12,356 nt of DNA from Clostridia bacterium (GTDB lineage Bacteria; Bacillota_A; Clostridia; Oscillospirales; Acutalibacteraceae), in NCBI GenBank assembly GCA_017390825.1, contig JAFPAK010000055.1, forward strand, positions 1 to 12,356, in the 5' to 3' direction. The position numbers were made by a program, and so were the translations under genes. Of this stretch, positions 6,763 to 12,356 are shown piece by piece (within the stretch, counting starts at the first letter, position 1; each line of letters starts with the position of its first letter). The notes below the pieces were generated by a model, which saw nothing but the letters and a program-made list of their open reading frames with translations, made no database searches and had not been told where the DNA came from.

Positions 6763-7219
6763 AAAACAATATACAGATACCTTTTCAAACATTCATCCTT
6801 CCGATGAAACAATTGAAAGGATTATGAGTATGACTAACAAAAAACATTTCACAGGTTTTAGTAAAACACTTGTTGCTTTAGTTGCAGTAATTTCAATTCT
6901 TTGTTCCATAGGTTTAGTGGCAAACGCTGCTACTGATGGCGCTGTTGCTGAAACTGTTTCTGAAGTTTTTGAAGCCGTATCAAACAAAGTGACCATTTTG
7001 ATAAACGGAAAAGAAACTGAGGCTGAAATTGATGTTTCAGAGAAAACTAATTCTGACGGTGAAAAATATTACGTAGCTGAAATTAAAGTGGATCTTCCTG
7101 ATGCTTACGTAGAGGCAGAATGTGAATTACAATTAGATGGCGACACAGTCGTGGAAGATATTGATTCTGCTCTTCAGGAAAGTATAGAACTGCACATATA
7201 CAACGAAGAAACTGAATAA
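6755..7219 (+). CDS. Membrane protein, probable anti-sigma factor
   Basis: A 154-residue single-pass membrane protein. Residues 1-35 are cytoplasmic and polar, residues about 38-58 (TLVALVAVISILCSIGLVAN) form one membrane helix, and residues 60-154 are an acidic extracellular domain with repeated KxE/VxAE patterns and no cysteines. The start codon overlaps the end of the ECF sigma gene by 8 nt, the classic arrangement of a sigma/anti-sigma pair. It lacks the HxxxCxxC zinc motif of ZAS-type anti-sigmas, so the mode of sigma binding is not visible. The gene ends before a hairpin at 7226-7259. The function is inferred mainly from position and topology. Confidence 0.7.
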   Translation: MSKKQYTDTFSNIHPSDETIERIMSMTNKKHFTGFSKTLVALVAVISILCSIGLVANAATDGAVAETVSEVFEAVSNKVTILINGKETEAEIDVSEKTNSDGEKYYVAEIKVDLPDAYVEAECELQLDGDTVVEDIDSALQESIELHIYNEETE

Positions 7220-7225
7220 TTCTAT

Positions 7226-7272
7226 ATGCCCGTATTACTTAAATGAGTATTACGGGCATTACTTCCATTTTA
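7226..7272 (+). terminator. Terminator-like hairpin after the sigma operon
   Basis: ATGCCCGTA (7226-7234) pairs with TACGGGCAT (7251-7259), and the stem continues inward with one mismatch. The tail is only moderately T-rich (TACTTCCATTTTAG), so termination efficiency is uncertain. Confidence 0.6.
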
Positions 7273-7273
7273 G

Positions 7274-7302
7274 TTGACAAAATAATTTTTTAGTTTTAAA
7301 AT
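7274..7302 (+). promoter_or_regulatory. Strong sigma-A promoter upstream of oriT
   Basis: A perfect TTGACA (7274-7279), a 17-nt spacer and TAAAAT (7297-7302, five of six) make this one of the best promoters in the window. The transcript should begin near 7308-7309 with the hairpin described next and run toward oriT. Confidence 0.75.
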
Positions 7303-7307
7303 GTCAT

Positions 7308-7395
7308 TGAAACAGTCATCTCCTTTCCTGTTTCACCAGACGTAGGTCCACTAGGAAAAAAGGCAAATGAGAGAGAAAGTATTATTGAAAGGAGA
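7308..7395 (+). promoter_or_regulatory. Structured leader with anti-Shine-Dalgarno loop
   Basis: TGAAACAG (7308-7315) and CTGTTTCA (7328-7335) form a perfect 8-bp stem at the expected 5' end of the transcript. Its 12-nt loop carries TCTCCTTTC (7319-7327), which is the exact complement of the downstream ribosome site GAAAGGAGA (7387-7395) over 9 nt. Loop-to-ribosome-site pairing would block translation of the small gene at 7402. The same loop could pair with other AAGGAG sites in trans. Both roles are inference. Confidence 0.5.
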
Positions 7396-7401
7396 ATGCG
7401 T

Positions 7402-7581
7402 ATGATTGATAAATTTATTTGTAAAGTAAACAAGTTTATTGTTTTTATGATTAAACGACTTACAATAACAATAAAGACACCATTCGTTGATTTCTCATTT
7501 GCTCCTATGATTGTTATAGCATTGCGCTATTTGCATAAACCCTCGGAGAGCGCACTGCACCACCTTTACGGTGGTGAGTAA
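7402..7581 (+). CDS. Small hydrophobic/basic peptide ending in oriT
   Basis: A 59-residue frame with a good ribosome site, AAAGGAG, 7 nt before the ATG at 7402 (the ATG at 7396 is too close). It starts MIDKFICKVNKFIVFMIKRL and has a second hydrophobic stretch, FSFAPMIVIALRYL. No family was recognised. A strong promoter and a structured leader precede it, which favours real expression. Its final codons and TAA stop lie within the oriT inverted repeat and conserved nic region, so the tail is constrained by oriT. It could instead be a chance frame on a transcript whose real role is as RNA. Confidence 0.45.
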   Translation: MIDKFICKVNKFIVFMIKRLTITIKTPFVDFSFAPMIVIALRYLHKPSESALHHLYGGE

Positions 7582-7595
7582 GTGCGCCCTTAAGG
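7549..7595 (+). other. oriT: Origin of transfer (oriT), MOBQ type
   Basis: The core TAAGTGCGCCCT (7579-7590) matches the nic region of MOBQ plasmids (RSF1010/R1162-like TAAATGCGCCCT; pGO1/pSK41-like ATAAGTGCGCCCTTA). By analogy the nick falls on the plus strand after TGCG, between 7586 and 7587. As in those plasmids a stem lies just 5' of it: CACCACC (7559-7565) and GGTGGTG (7571-7577). An outer pair GCGCACT/AGTGCGC (7550-7556, 7581-7587) extends the dyad. The MOBQ relaxase gene of this element is its natural partner. Transfer would start from 7587 rightward, making the partition, traX and polymerase genes the leading region. Confidence 0.85.
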
Positions 7596-7610
7596 GACAT
7601 ATATCAGCCT

Positions 7611-7808
7611 TTAATTCAGCTTTCCTCGTAAATACCCCTCAATATCAGTAAAATCCATTGTCTTGATTTCAGGTAAAAGCTTCTCCAAAATCGCACCTTC
7701 CACAATAAGTCTGTGGTTTCGCTCTGAGCGTTCCTTCTTACGGTTGCGGTTTTCTGCCTGTTCAAGTCTGTGCTTGGCTTGTATCAGCTTTTTCTCGTTA
7801 TCGGTCAT
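7611..7808 (-). CDS. DUF3847-like small protein next to oriT
   Basis: A 65-residue, highly charged protein. The N-terminal helix (MTDNEKKLIQAKHRLEQAEN) is likely coiled coil, followed by RNRKKERSERNHRLIVEGA and ILEKLLPEIKTMDFTDIEGY. The block RxHRLIxxGAxLExxxPE is characteristic of DUF3847-type proteins that occur beside mobilization genes in Clostridia elements; their function is not established. The start at 7808 is chosen for the ribosome site GGAGGTGAT just upstream; the ATG at 7835 has none. The gene ends 20 nt from the oriT core and reads toward it. This suggests, without proof, a relaxosome accessory (MobC-like) role. It follows parM-parR on the same strand. Confidence 0.75.
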   Translation of the reverse strand: MTDNEKKLIQAKHRLEQAENRNRKKERSERNHRLIVEGAILEKLLPEIKTMDFTDIEGYLRGKLN

Positions 7809-7827
7809 AAATATCACCTCCAATCCT

Positions 7828-7895
7828 TGAGCCAAAGTGGCTCATAAATTTTTGCCTTTTTCCTGTTTTGAGCCAAAAATCAAGGTTTTGGCTCA
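7828..7895. repeat. Two TGAGCCA inverted-repeat pairs
   Basis: TGAGCCA (7828-7834) pairs with TGGCTCA (7838-7844), and TGAGCCAAAA (7869-7878) pairs with TTTTGGCTCA (7886-7895). So the same heptamer occurs four times in 68 bp between parR and the DUF3847 gene. The outer copy overlaps the parR stop. The stems lack a T-run on the minus strand. They may be RNA stems protecting or separating the two coding regions, or a binding site for a partition or mobilization protein. Confidence 0.7.
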
Positions 7896-8222
7896 CATAA
7901 AGTTTTCAAGAAACGATACCGCCTCTGCATTATTTTTCAGCTTCTCTTCCTCTGTCAGTTCCGTGTCAATCGTCTGTGCTGTTGGCTGTGCCGAAGAAAC
8001 AAAAGAAACATCCTGCAATTCTTCTCTGAGAACTGCACGGATGTCTTCAAGTGTAAAATCTCTTGGGTTATTCTGAAACCTAATCTTTTCAATAACTGCC
8101 TCAACGATAAATTTGTTGCGGGATTGCTTACTGCTCTGTGCCAAGGCTTCTAAAAAGTCATTGGCACTTTTCTCGTCAGGGTTATCAAGATTAAATCTCA
8201 CATTAAGTCTGCGGCTGTTCAT
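7893..8222 (-). CDS. parR: ParR-like centromere-binding adaptor
   Basis: A 109-residue protein whose N-terminal half has the ribbon-helix-helix pattern of ParR: the strand RRLNVRFNLDN, then EKSANDFLEALAQSSKQSRN and KFIVEAVIEKI. The C-terminal half (about 60-109) is acidic and probably flexible, ending in EEEKLKNNAEAVSFLENFM, which is where ParR tails contact ParM filaments. The start codon overlaps the parM stop by ATGA, so the two are translationally coupled. It would bind a centromere (parC) and link DNA to the ParM filament. No clear iteron array was found upstream of parM. The TGAGCCA repeats after parR are one alternative candidate site. Family assignment rests on pattern, size and neighbour. 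Confidence 0.8.
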   Translation of the reverse strand: MNSRRLNVRFNLDNPDEKSANDFLEALAQSSKQSRNKFIVEAVIEKIRFQNNPRDFTLEDIRAVLREELQDVSFVSSAQPTAQTIDTELTEEEKLKNNAEAVSFLENFM

Positions 8223-9139
8223 ATCCTACCCATACCCATCATAGTTTCGGCAAGGTACTCATAACCCTTTGCCGCAGCACAAATATCGTCAACGAACTGA
8301 ATGCGGTCTGCATTGTACTTATAGAAATTCTTAACAAGGCAACCGCCACCGCCGGTGATATACAGCATCATTGTGTTTTCATCGTACCCGTGGTCACGGA
8401 GTCTGTGGAATATTTCGGCTACATATTTTTGTACCTCAGCCTTGATAATTTTCATATCCGACTGAACAATGTTAGCAGTACCCTTGCACAGCACCTCATC
8501 AATGATATGCTCATTGATTTCTCTCTGTGTTCTTCTGAGGAAGGCTTCACGGATATCAACAGTACAGAAATGTGTTCCGAACTTTTCCGTGTACATCCTC
8601 TCTGACTGCGGTCTGCCGTTAATGACGTAGAGCACATTCATAGTGCCGTTGCCAATGTCAGCCACAAGGTTTACACCGTCCATTTTAGTTGCAAACTGCG
8701 AAACCGCCGCATAACCCTGTGGATAGATGCTTGCACCTGCGATTTTTATTTTGTACTCGGTATGCTGCCAAGTGAAAGTTACTTCCTCATTCTTGGTGAG
8801 ATATGCTTTGAAGCTCTCTTTCTGACCTGCTGTCCAAGTGAGGGGCAGACCTGCCGCAATGTGAACTGTAGCTTCAGTCAGGTCTTCTACACTTAACTCC
8901 TTTGCAATAGCCACAAGAGTGAGGGCATAATAGTCCTCGTCTTTGATTTTGTCGGGAAGAAACTCCTTGTGTCCTTCACCGATAAGATAGAACTTCCCAC
9001 CGTAAACAAGCATGTCTTTTGTGAAAAGCGGCTCTGAATCGTAAGCTGTAATGCCTGTTCTGAAACAGTGATTTGCAGTTTTGATGTTGCCGTAGCCGTG
9101 GTCAACACCAATGATAATTACATCATTAAATTTTTTCAT
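8219..9139 (-). CDS. parM: ParM/StbA-like plasmid segregation actin
   Basis: A 306-residue actin-like ATPase that would polymerise to push apart replicated DNA copies. The phosphate-1 motif is GVDHGYGNIKT (residues 11-21), the phosphate-2 motif is DIGNGT (161-166), and the adenosine motif is ITGGGG (261-266). The length fits ParM/Alp proteins. The start at 9139 is chosen because GGAGG lies 8 nt upstream; the ATG at 9154 sits on the ribosome site itself. The gene is coupled to parR by an ATGA overlap. Two minus-strand terminator-like hairpins (9190-9214 and 9281-9315) lie between this start and the divergent traX gene. Transcription therefore either begins very close to parM or is attenuated. 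Confidence 0.92.
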   Translation of the reverse strand: MKKFNDVIIIGVDHGYGNIKTANHCFRTGITAYDSEPLFTKDMLVYGGKFYLIGEGHKEFLPDKIKDEDYYALTLVAIAKELSVEDLTEATVHIAAGLPLTWTAGQKESFKAYLTKNEEVTFTWQHTEYKIKIAGASIYPQGYAAVSQFATKMDGVNLVADIGNGTMNVLYVINGRPQSERMYTEKFGTHFCTVDIREAFLRRTQREINEHIIDEVLCKGTANIVQSDMKIIKAEVQKYVAEIFHRLRDHGYDENTMMLYITGGGGCLVKNFYKYNADRIQFVDDICAAAKGYEYLAETMMGMGRI

Positions 9140-9189
9140 TTTGTTTTCCTCCATAAGATTAAAATTTTGTCAGATAATAAATTTGGACA

Positions 9190-9214
9190 TAAAAAATGCA
9201 CCCTTTACGGGTGC
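9190..9214 (-). terminator. Terminator-like hairpin in parM upstream region
   Basis: GCACCC (9198-9203) and GGGTGC (9209-9214) form a 6-bp GC-rich stem with a 5-nt loop; on the minus strand it is followed by ATTTTTT. It lies 51 nt upstream of parM in the parM direction. It could be a leader attenuator or an insulator. Confidence 0.6.
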
Positions 9215-9280
9215 GGTGGAATAATGGGTCTGTCGCGAATGTTGAAGATGAGCACTTCCTTTCATTTGAATTTTGAATAT

Positions 9281-9315
9281 AAAAAAACACCTGCTACTTT
9301 TGGGGTAACAGGTGT
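9281..9315 (-). terminator. Strong minus-strand terminator between parM and traX
   Basis: ACACCTGCTAC (9287-9297) and GTAACAGGTGT (9305-9315) pair over 11 bp with one wobble. On the minus strand the stem is followed by seven consecutive T. The site faces toward parM and lies next to the traX promoter. No minus-strand gene that would need it is visible to its right. Confidence 0.75.
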
Positions 9316-9326
9316 ATGTAAACAGA

Positions 9327-9356
9327 TTGAAATTTGTGGTGTAGGTGTGGTATAAT
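9327..9356 (+). promoter_or_regulatory. Extended -10 promoter for traX-like gene
   Basis: TTGAAA (9327-9332), an 18-nt spacer and a perfect TATAAT (9351-9356) preceded by TGG give an extended -10 promoter. The leader to the traX start is about 26 nt. Confidence 0.75.
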
Positions 9357-9388
9357 AAATCATATCAATAAAAAGTTGTGAGACAGTT

Positions 9389-10132
9389 ATGAAAAAGATA
9401 TTAAACTCAAATACAATTAAAATTATTGCGATTGTTGCAATGACCATAGACCATATTGCTTGGTTGGTTTTTCCGGAATATGATAATGGAATTATTCCTG
9501 TTATATTACATATAATCGGCAGACTTACTTGTCCGATTATGTGTTATTGTATAGCAGAAGGTTATCACTACACCAAAAATATAAATAAATACACTATGAG
9601 GTTGTTTGCATTTGCGTTTATATCGCATTTTGCTTACATATTCGCTTCTTCATCCTTTGTTGATTGGAAATCCTTTATCCCGTTTTATTACGGAGATGTT
9701 TTCAATCAGACGAGTGTTATGTGGTCTCTTGCATGGGGTTTGGTAATGCTCCGTGTTGTAAACAGCGAAAGAATGAAGGCAAGCATAAAAGTTTTTCTTG
9801 TATTGCTTATTTGTGTTATTACCTTCCCGAGTGACTGGAGCTGCATTGCAAGCCTTTGTATTATGGCTATCGGCACAAACAGAGGCAACATCAAAAAGCA
9901 AATGCTATGGATGGTATTTTATGTAGCTATTTATTCTGTTGTATATTTCTTTGCACTTGATAAGCTGTACGGAATTATACAAATGGGCGTTGTCTTTTCG
10001 ATACCGGTTATTATGATGTATAACGGACAGCGAGGACACAGCCCAAAGATAAACAAAATTATGAAATGGCTATTTTACATATACTATCCTTTACATCTGT
10101 TTATCATTGGTTATATTCAATACGTTAGTTGA
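9389..10132 (+). CDS. TraX-like polytopic membrane protein
   Basis: A 247-residue membrane protein of the TraX family. The N-terminus TIKIIAIVAMTIDHIAWLVF, the segment LHIIGRLTCPIMCYCIAEGY (about 40-60) followed by HYTKNINKYTMRL, and a C-terminal YYPLHL motif are the family signatures. About seven to eight hydrophobic segments can be seen. In the F plasmid TraX N-acetylates pilin; in Firmicutes mobile elements its substrate is unknown, and a cell-surface acyl-transfer role is only inference. No strong Shine-Dalgarno sequence is seen before the ATG at 9389. The gene has its own extended -10 promoter and a good terminator at 10148, so it is a single-gene unit. Confidence 0.88.
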   Translation: MKKILNSNTIKIIAIVAMTIDHIAWLVFPEYDNGIIPVILHIIGRLTCPIMCYCIAEGYHYTKNINKYTMRLFAFAFISHFAYIFASSSFVDWKSFIPFYYGDVFNQTSVMWSLAWGLVMLRVVNSERMKASIKVFLVLLICVITFPSDWSCIASLCIMAIGTNRGNIKKQMLWMVFYVAIYSVVYFFALDKLYGIIQMGVVFSIPVIMMYNGQRGHSPKINKIMKWLFYIYYPLHLFIIGYIQYVS

Positions 10133-10147
10133 CACACATAATCTTTC

Positions 10148-10175
10148 AACTGCTCTCCCCGTGAGAGCAGTTTTT
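10148..10175 (+). terminator. Rho-independent terminator after traX-like gene
   Basis: AACTGCTCTC (10148-10157) and GAGAGCAGTT (10163-10172) form a perfect 10-bp stem with a 5-nt loop, followed by a T-tract (TTTTTCTTTG). It separates traX from the polymerase gene. Confidence 0.88.
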
Positions 10176-10242
10176 CTTTGCCTTTTTGCCTCCATTTAAT
10201 ATACTTGAAAATATTTGGTGGGGGCAGTTAATATTATAATGA

Positions 10243-10271
10243 TTGCAATATATATTTTCCTGTGATATACT
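10243..10271 (+). promoter_or_regulatory. Promoter for the polymerase gene
   Basis: TTGCAA (10243-10248), a 17-nt spacer and TATACT (10266-10271), with TGA immediately before it, make a good extended -10 sigma-A promoter. The start point near 10278 gives a leader of about 26 nt. A second TATAAT at 10235-10240 lacks a correctly spaced -35. Confidence 0.65.
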
Positions 10272-10303
10272 GAAAATAATCAATAATTATCAGGGAGAAC
10301 AGC

Positions 10304-12356
10304 ATGAAAAACAAAAAGTATCTGATACCTGAAATTTCGGCACTCAGTATAATTTCAACCGCCCGCAAAACCGACGACGGATATGATTTCTGTTTTGATT
10401 CAACATCTATCCCGAATGAATACCGCACAGAAAATACTCTGCAGGATGACTGCCCGATTTTTCATCAGGCTATGTGTATCCTTTACGGTGATAATTTCCG
10501 CAACAGTGAGCTTCTGTGTGAGGCTCTTCGTGATGTGTTTGTATATGTGGATTTCTCGGGTATATTTAACCGTATGCCTGTGGGAAGAATACTTGAATTG
10601 CAGGAGCTTGCAAAAGAGATGTTCAAGTCTAAAGGTATAAGGCTTAATTTCGGCAAAGAGGATATGACGTATATCGCTTTTGAACGCTCTGCATCTATGA
10701 GCCGTGACAACAGACTTTCATTTGTACGCTCGGATATTTATGATGCACTTAAGGAAAGAATGATGCTGGGTATGACTATCGGCAAATGTCAACTCAGTAA
10801 GCTTTATGCATATAACGCTCTGCTTTTCACAAGCGGTAAAAGATATAACGATGAAGATATCCTTTCCGAAAAGAGAATAATTGTTATTGATAATCCCGAA
10901 TCGATTGTAAAGAATGTTGACGTTATTACCGTAGCTGATGACGGCACAGATAACCCCGTACGCACGTACACAAGAGTACAGAAGAAAACAAATGTCAAGA
11001 TAACTGAGTTTGACGGTGAGGGTCTGATTTCGCCAAGGCTCGCAGGAAAGCTTGAAGAAGGACACCATTCCTTTCAGATTCGTCTTCCGTATATTAAGGG
11101 TGTTGTTCACGAGGTAAATTTTGCTTCACTTTTCAGTGAACTCGGTGTACCGTTTATCACGGATATTTTCGGTGTTAAGCATAATCCTGCCGATGTTGAT
11201 ATTATCCTTACCAAAAGTATGTTCAAGGGCTTCGGTTGGATGATGGAAAACGGTCTTTCCTGGAAAGAGTATATGTACCGCTGCAGAAAGTACAAGCACG
11301 CACTTTATGTTTCGGGCAAGGACAGAGAATATACACCTGACACTATTGAGCTTAATTATCAGTTTCTCAATACTCTTGCAATAATGAATGATGAATTCCG
11401 TCCTGCTGATTTACCCTTGGGATGGAATAAAGCTCCTGAAGCAGAAAAGCAAAACTGGATTACCAAAACAACAGAAAGTGCATATTTCAGCTTCATCGGT
11501 AACAGAGAAACACGGAAAAATTATCTTCTCGGAAAAGGTGACATTTATTCGGACATCATCCGTAAAAATCCTCTCTTTATGGGTGAGCCTATGTTTCAGA
11601 CAGAGCTTTCGGATAAGGCTGACAGCATAGCTGACAAATATTCTATGGGCAAGCTTTTAGTGTCCGGTGATAACCGTTATCTTTCCGATGACCTTATGAA
11701 ACTTCTTGCGTATATAGTTAAAGTTTCCGAGGGTGAAACAGATGCATATCAGAAACTCCAAAAAGAACAGCTTCACGATAACTTGATGTACGCTCCTATG
11801 CCGACATACAAAGAAAATGATGTCTATACTCTTCTTCGCAGTCCCCATATAGCGAGAAATGAAGAGGTTATTGCGGTACCGCTCAAGAATGTAGGTGTTA
11901 TCCGTGAGAAGTATCTTTCGCATCTTCACTATATAATAATGGTTGACTCACGTTCCCTTATACCTGAACGCCTTGGCGGAGCCGACTATGACGGTGATAT
12001 GATTAAAACCGTCGCAGACCCTCTTGTAAACGCTTGTGTAAAAAGGAGCAGTACAATTCTTCCCGTACTTAAAATACCAACTGCCGAGCCTTTGATATCC
12101 GATGCAAATGATTGGGAGGCAAGATTTGCTACAGTTAAAGATACATTCTCTTCACGTGTAGGACAGATAAGTAATGCGGCTCTCAGCAGAGGTGTTATTG
12201 CTTATGACGAAAGCATTACCGACGAAGAAAGAAAAGCCGTTCTTGAAGAGGTTGAAACCCTCGCAATTCTGACAGGACTTGAAATAGATTCTGCCAAAAG
12301 CGGCATCAAGCCTGATTTATCATCGTACCTTGAAGCAAGGAACATAAAAAGAAGCC
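10304..12356 (+). CDS. RNA-dependent-RNA-polymerase-like DPBB polymerase (partial, runs off window)
   Basis: The frame is open for 684 codons with no stop and continues past the window edge. It starts at ATG 10304 behind GGGAG. Recognisable motifs follow the order of eukaryotic silencing RdRPs: ERSASMSRD (127-135), DGEGLISPRLA (237-247), FQIRLPYIKGVV (257-268), KSMFK (304-308), RSPHIARNEEVIAVP (512-526), the catalytic GGADYDGDM (558-566, Asp561/563/565), VGQISNAALS (619-628) and EIDSAKSGI (660-668). DxDGD coordinates catalytic magnesium in the double-psi beta-barrel enzymes (multi-subunit RNA polymerase largest subunit, QDE-1, phage SPbeta YonO). The expected product is therefore a single-chain RNA polymerase. 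Whether its template is RNA, as in QDE-1, or DNA, as reported for YonO, cannot be told from sequence. It has its own promoter and follows the traX terminator. No second large barrel subunit is visible in the window. Confidence 0.88.
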   Translation, partial: MKNKKYLIPEISALSIISTARKTDDGYDFCFDSTSIPNEYRTENTLQDDCPIFHQAMCILYGDNFRNSELLCEALRDVFVYVDFSGIFNRMPVGRILELQELAKEMFKSKGIRLNFGKEDMTYIAFERSASMSRDNRLSFVRSDIYDALKERMMLGMTIGKCQLSKLYAYNALLFTSGKRYNDEDILSEKRIIVIDNPESIVKNVDVITVADDGTDNPVRTYTRVQKKTNVKITEFDGEGLISPRLAGKLEEGHHSFQIRLPYIKGVVHEVNFASLFSELGVPFITDIFGVKHNPADVDIILTKSMFKGFGWMMENGLSWKEYMYRCRKYKHALYVSGKDREYTPDTIELNYQFLNTLAIMNDEFRPADLPLGWNKAPEAEKQNWITKTTESAYFSFIGNRETRKNYLLGKGDIYSDIIRKNPLFMGEPMFQTELSDKADSIADKYSMGKLLVSGDNRYLSDDLMKLLAYIVKVSEGETDAYQKLQKEQLHDNLMYAPMPTYKENDVYTLLRSPHIARNEEVIAVPLKNVGVIREKYLSHLHYIIMVDSRSLIPERLGGADYDGDMIKTVADPLVNACVKRSSTILPVLKIPTAEPLISDANDWEARFATVKDTFSSRVGQISNAALSRGVIAYDESITDEERKAVLEEVETLAILTGLEIDSAKSGIKPDLSSYLEARNIKRS

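Noticed and set aside
7837..8076. Plus-strand frame of 79 codons across parR
   Set aside because: Shadow of parR, Ser/Phe-rich antisense composition, no ribosome site.
9155..9388. Iteron-type centromere (parC) upstream of parM
   Set aside because: Looked for repeated 8-12 nt motifs; only hairpins and AT-rich sequence were seen.
9262..9447. Minus-strand 61-codon hydrophobic frame upstream of parM
   Set aside because: It spans a strong terminator, the traX promoter and the traX start, and has no ribosome site; hydrophobicity comes from being antisense to a membrane protein gene.
10383..10640. Plus-strand 85-codon frame overlapping the start of the polymerase
   Set aside because: Different frame from the motif-bearing protein, no ribosome site, and composition rich in Cys, Phe and Val typical of a shifted frame.
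10718..11110. Minus-strand frame of 130 codons inside the polymerase gene
   Set aside because: The plus strand carries a 684-codon open frame with conserved polymerase motifs here; the minus frame is an antisense shadow.
1..12356. CRISPR arrays, tRNA or rRNA genes
   Set aside because: No regularly spaced repeats, no cloverleaf with a conserved T-loop, and no rRNA-like sequence were recognised by eye.

Overview
The window looks like part of an integrated mobile element in a low-GC Gram-positive, probably a gut Clostridia relative (Ruminococcus/Faecalibacterium-like). Evidence: AT-rich intergenic DNA, AGGAGG-type ribosome sites, Tn4451-family small proteins (TnpV, TnpW-like), a DUF3847-type protein and a MOBQ relaxase. 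No ribosomal or core metabolic genes are present, so the organism call is inference.

Layout. Positions 1-1036 are flanking DNA from older mobile elements: a tnpV gene with a strong hairpin behind it, then the left end of an IS200/IS605-like element. Its tnpA is cut after about 23 codons, and the larger element begins at that break, near 1029-1043. Next come a large serine recombinase reading out across the junction, a 60-residue unknown protein, a TnpW-like gene on the other strand, and a tightly coupled relaxase-ParB pair (4371-6125 and 3518-4369). Opposite the relaxase starts an ECF sigma / membrane anti-sigma pair (6277-7219). A strong promoter at 7274-7302 starts a structured leader and a small hydrophobic peptide that ends inside a textbook MOBQ origin of transfer (7549-7595, core TAAGTGCGCCCT). 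Beyond it on the minus strand are a DUF3847 protein and an actin-type partition pair (ParM/ParR). On the plus strand follow a TraX-like membrane protein and, from 10304 to the window edge, a large open gene.

That last gene is the highlight. At least 684 codons are present with no stop. It carries, in the order found in eukaryotic RNA-silencing RNA-dependent RNA polymerases, an SASMSR-type motif, a DGxGxISPxLA motif, an FQIR...YKGVV-type motif, an SMxK motif, a catalytic DYDGD motif, a VGxISN motif and a DxxKxG motif. It is therefore a single-chain double-psi-beta-barrel polymerase of the RdRP/QDE-1/YonO superfamily, carried by a bacterial mobilizable element.

How the parts fit: the serine recombinase moves the element in and out of the chromosome, the relaxase nicks oriT for mobilization, ParM/ParR and ParB suggest the excised circle is actively maintained, and the sigma/anti-sigma pair offers envelope-signal control. 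No type IV secretion genes are in view, so it may be a mobilizable element or a part of a larger conjugative one. What the polymerase does for the element is unknown.
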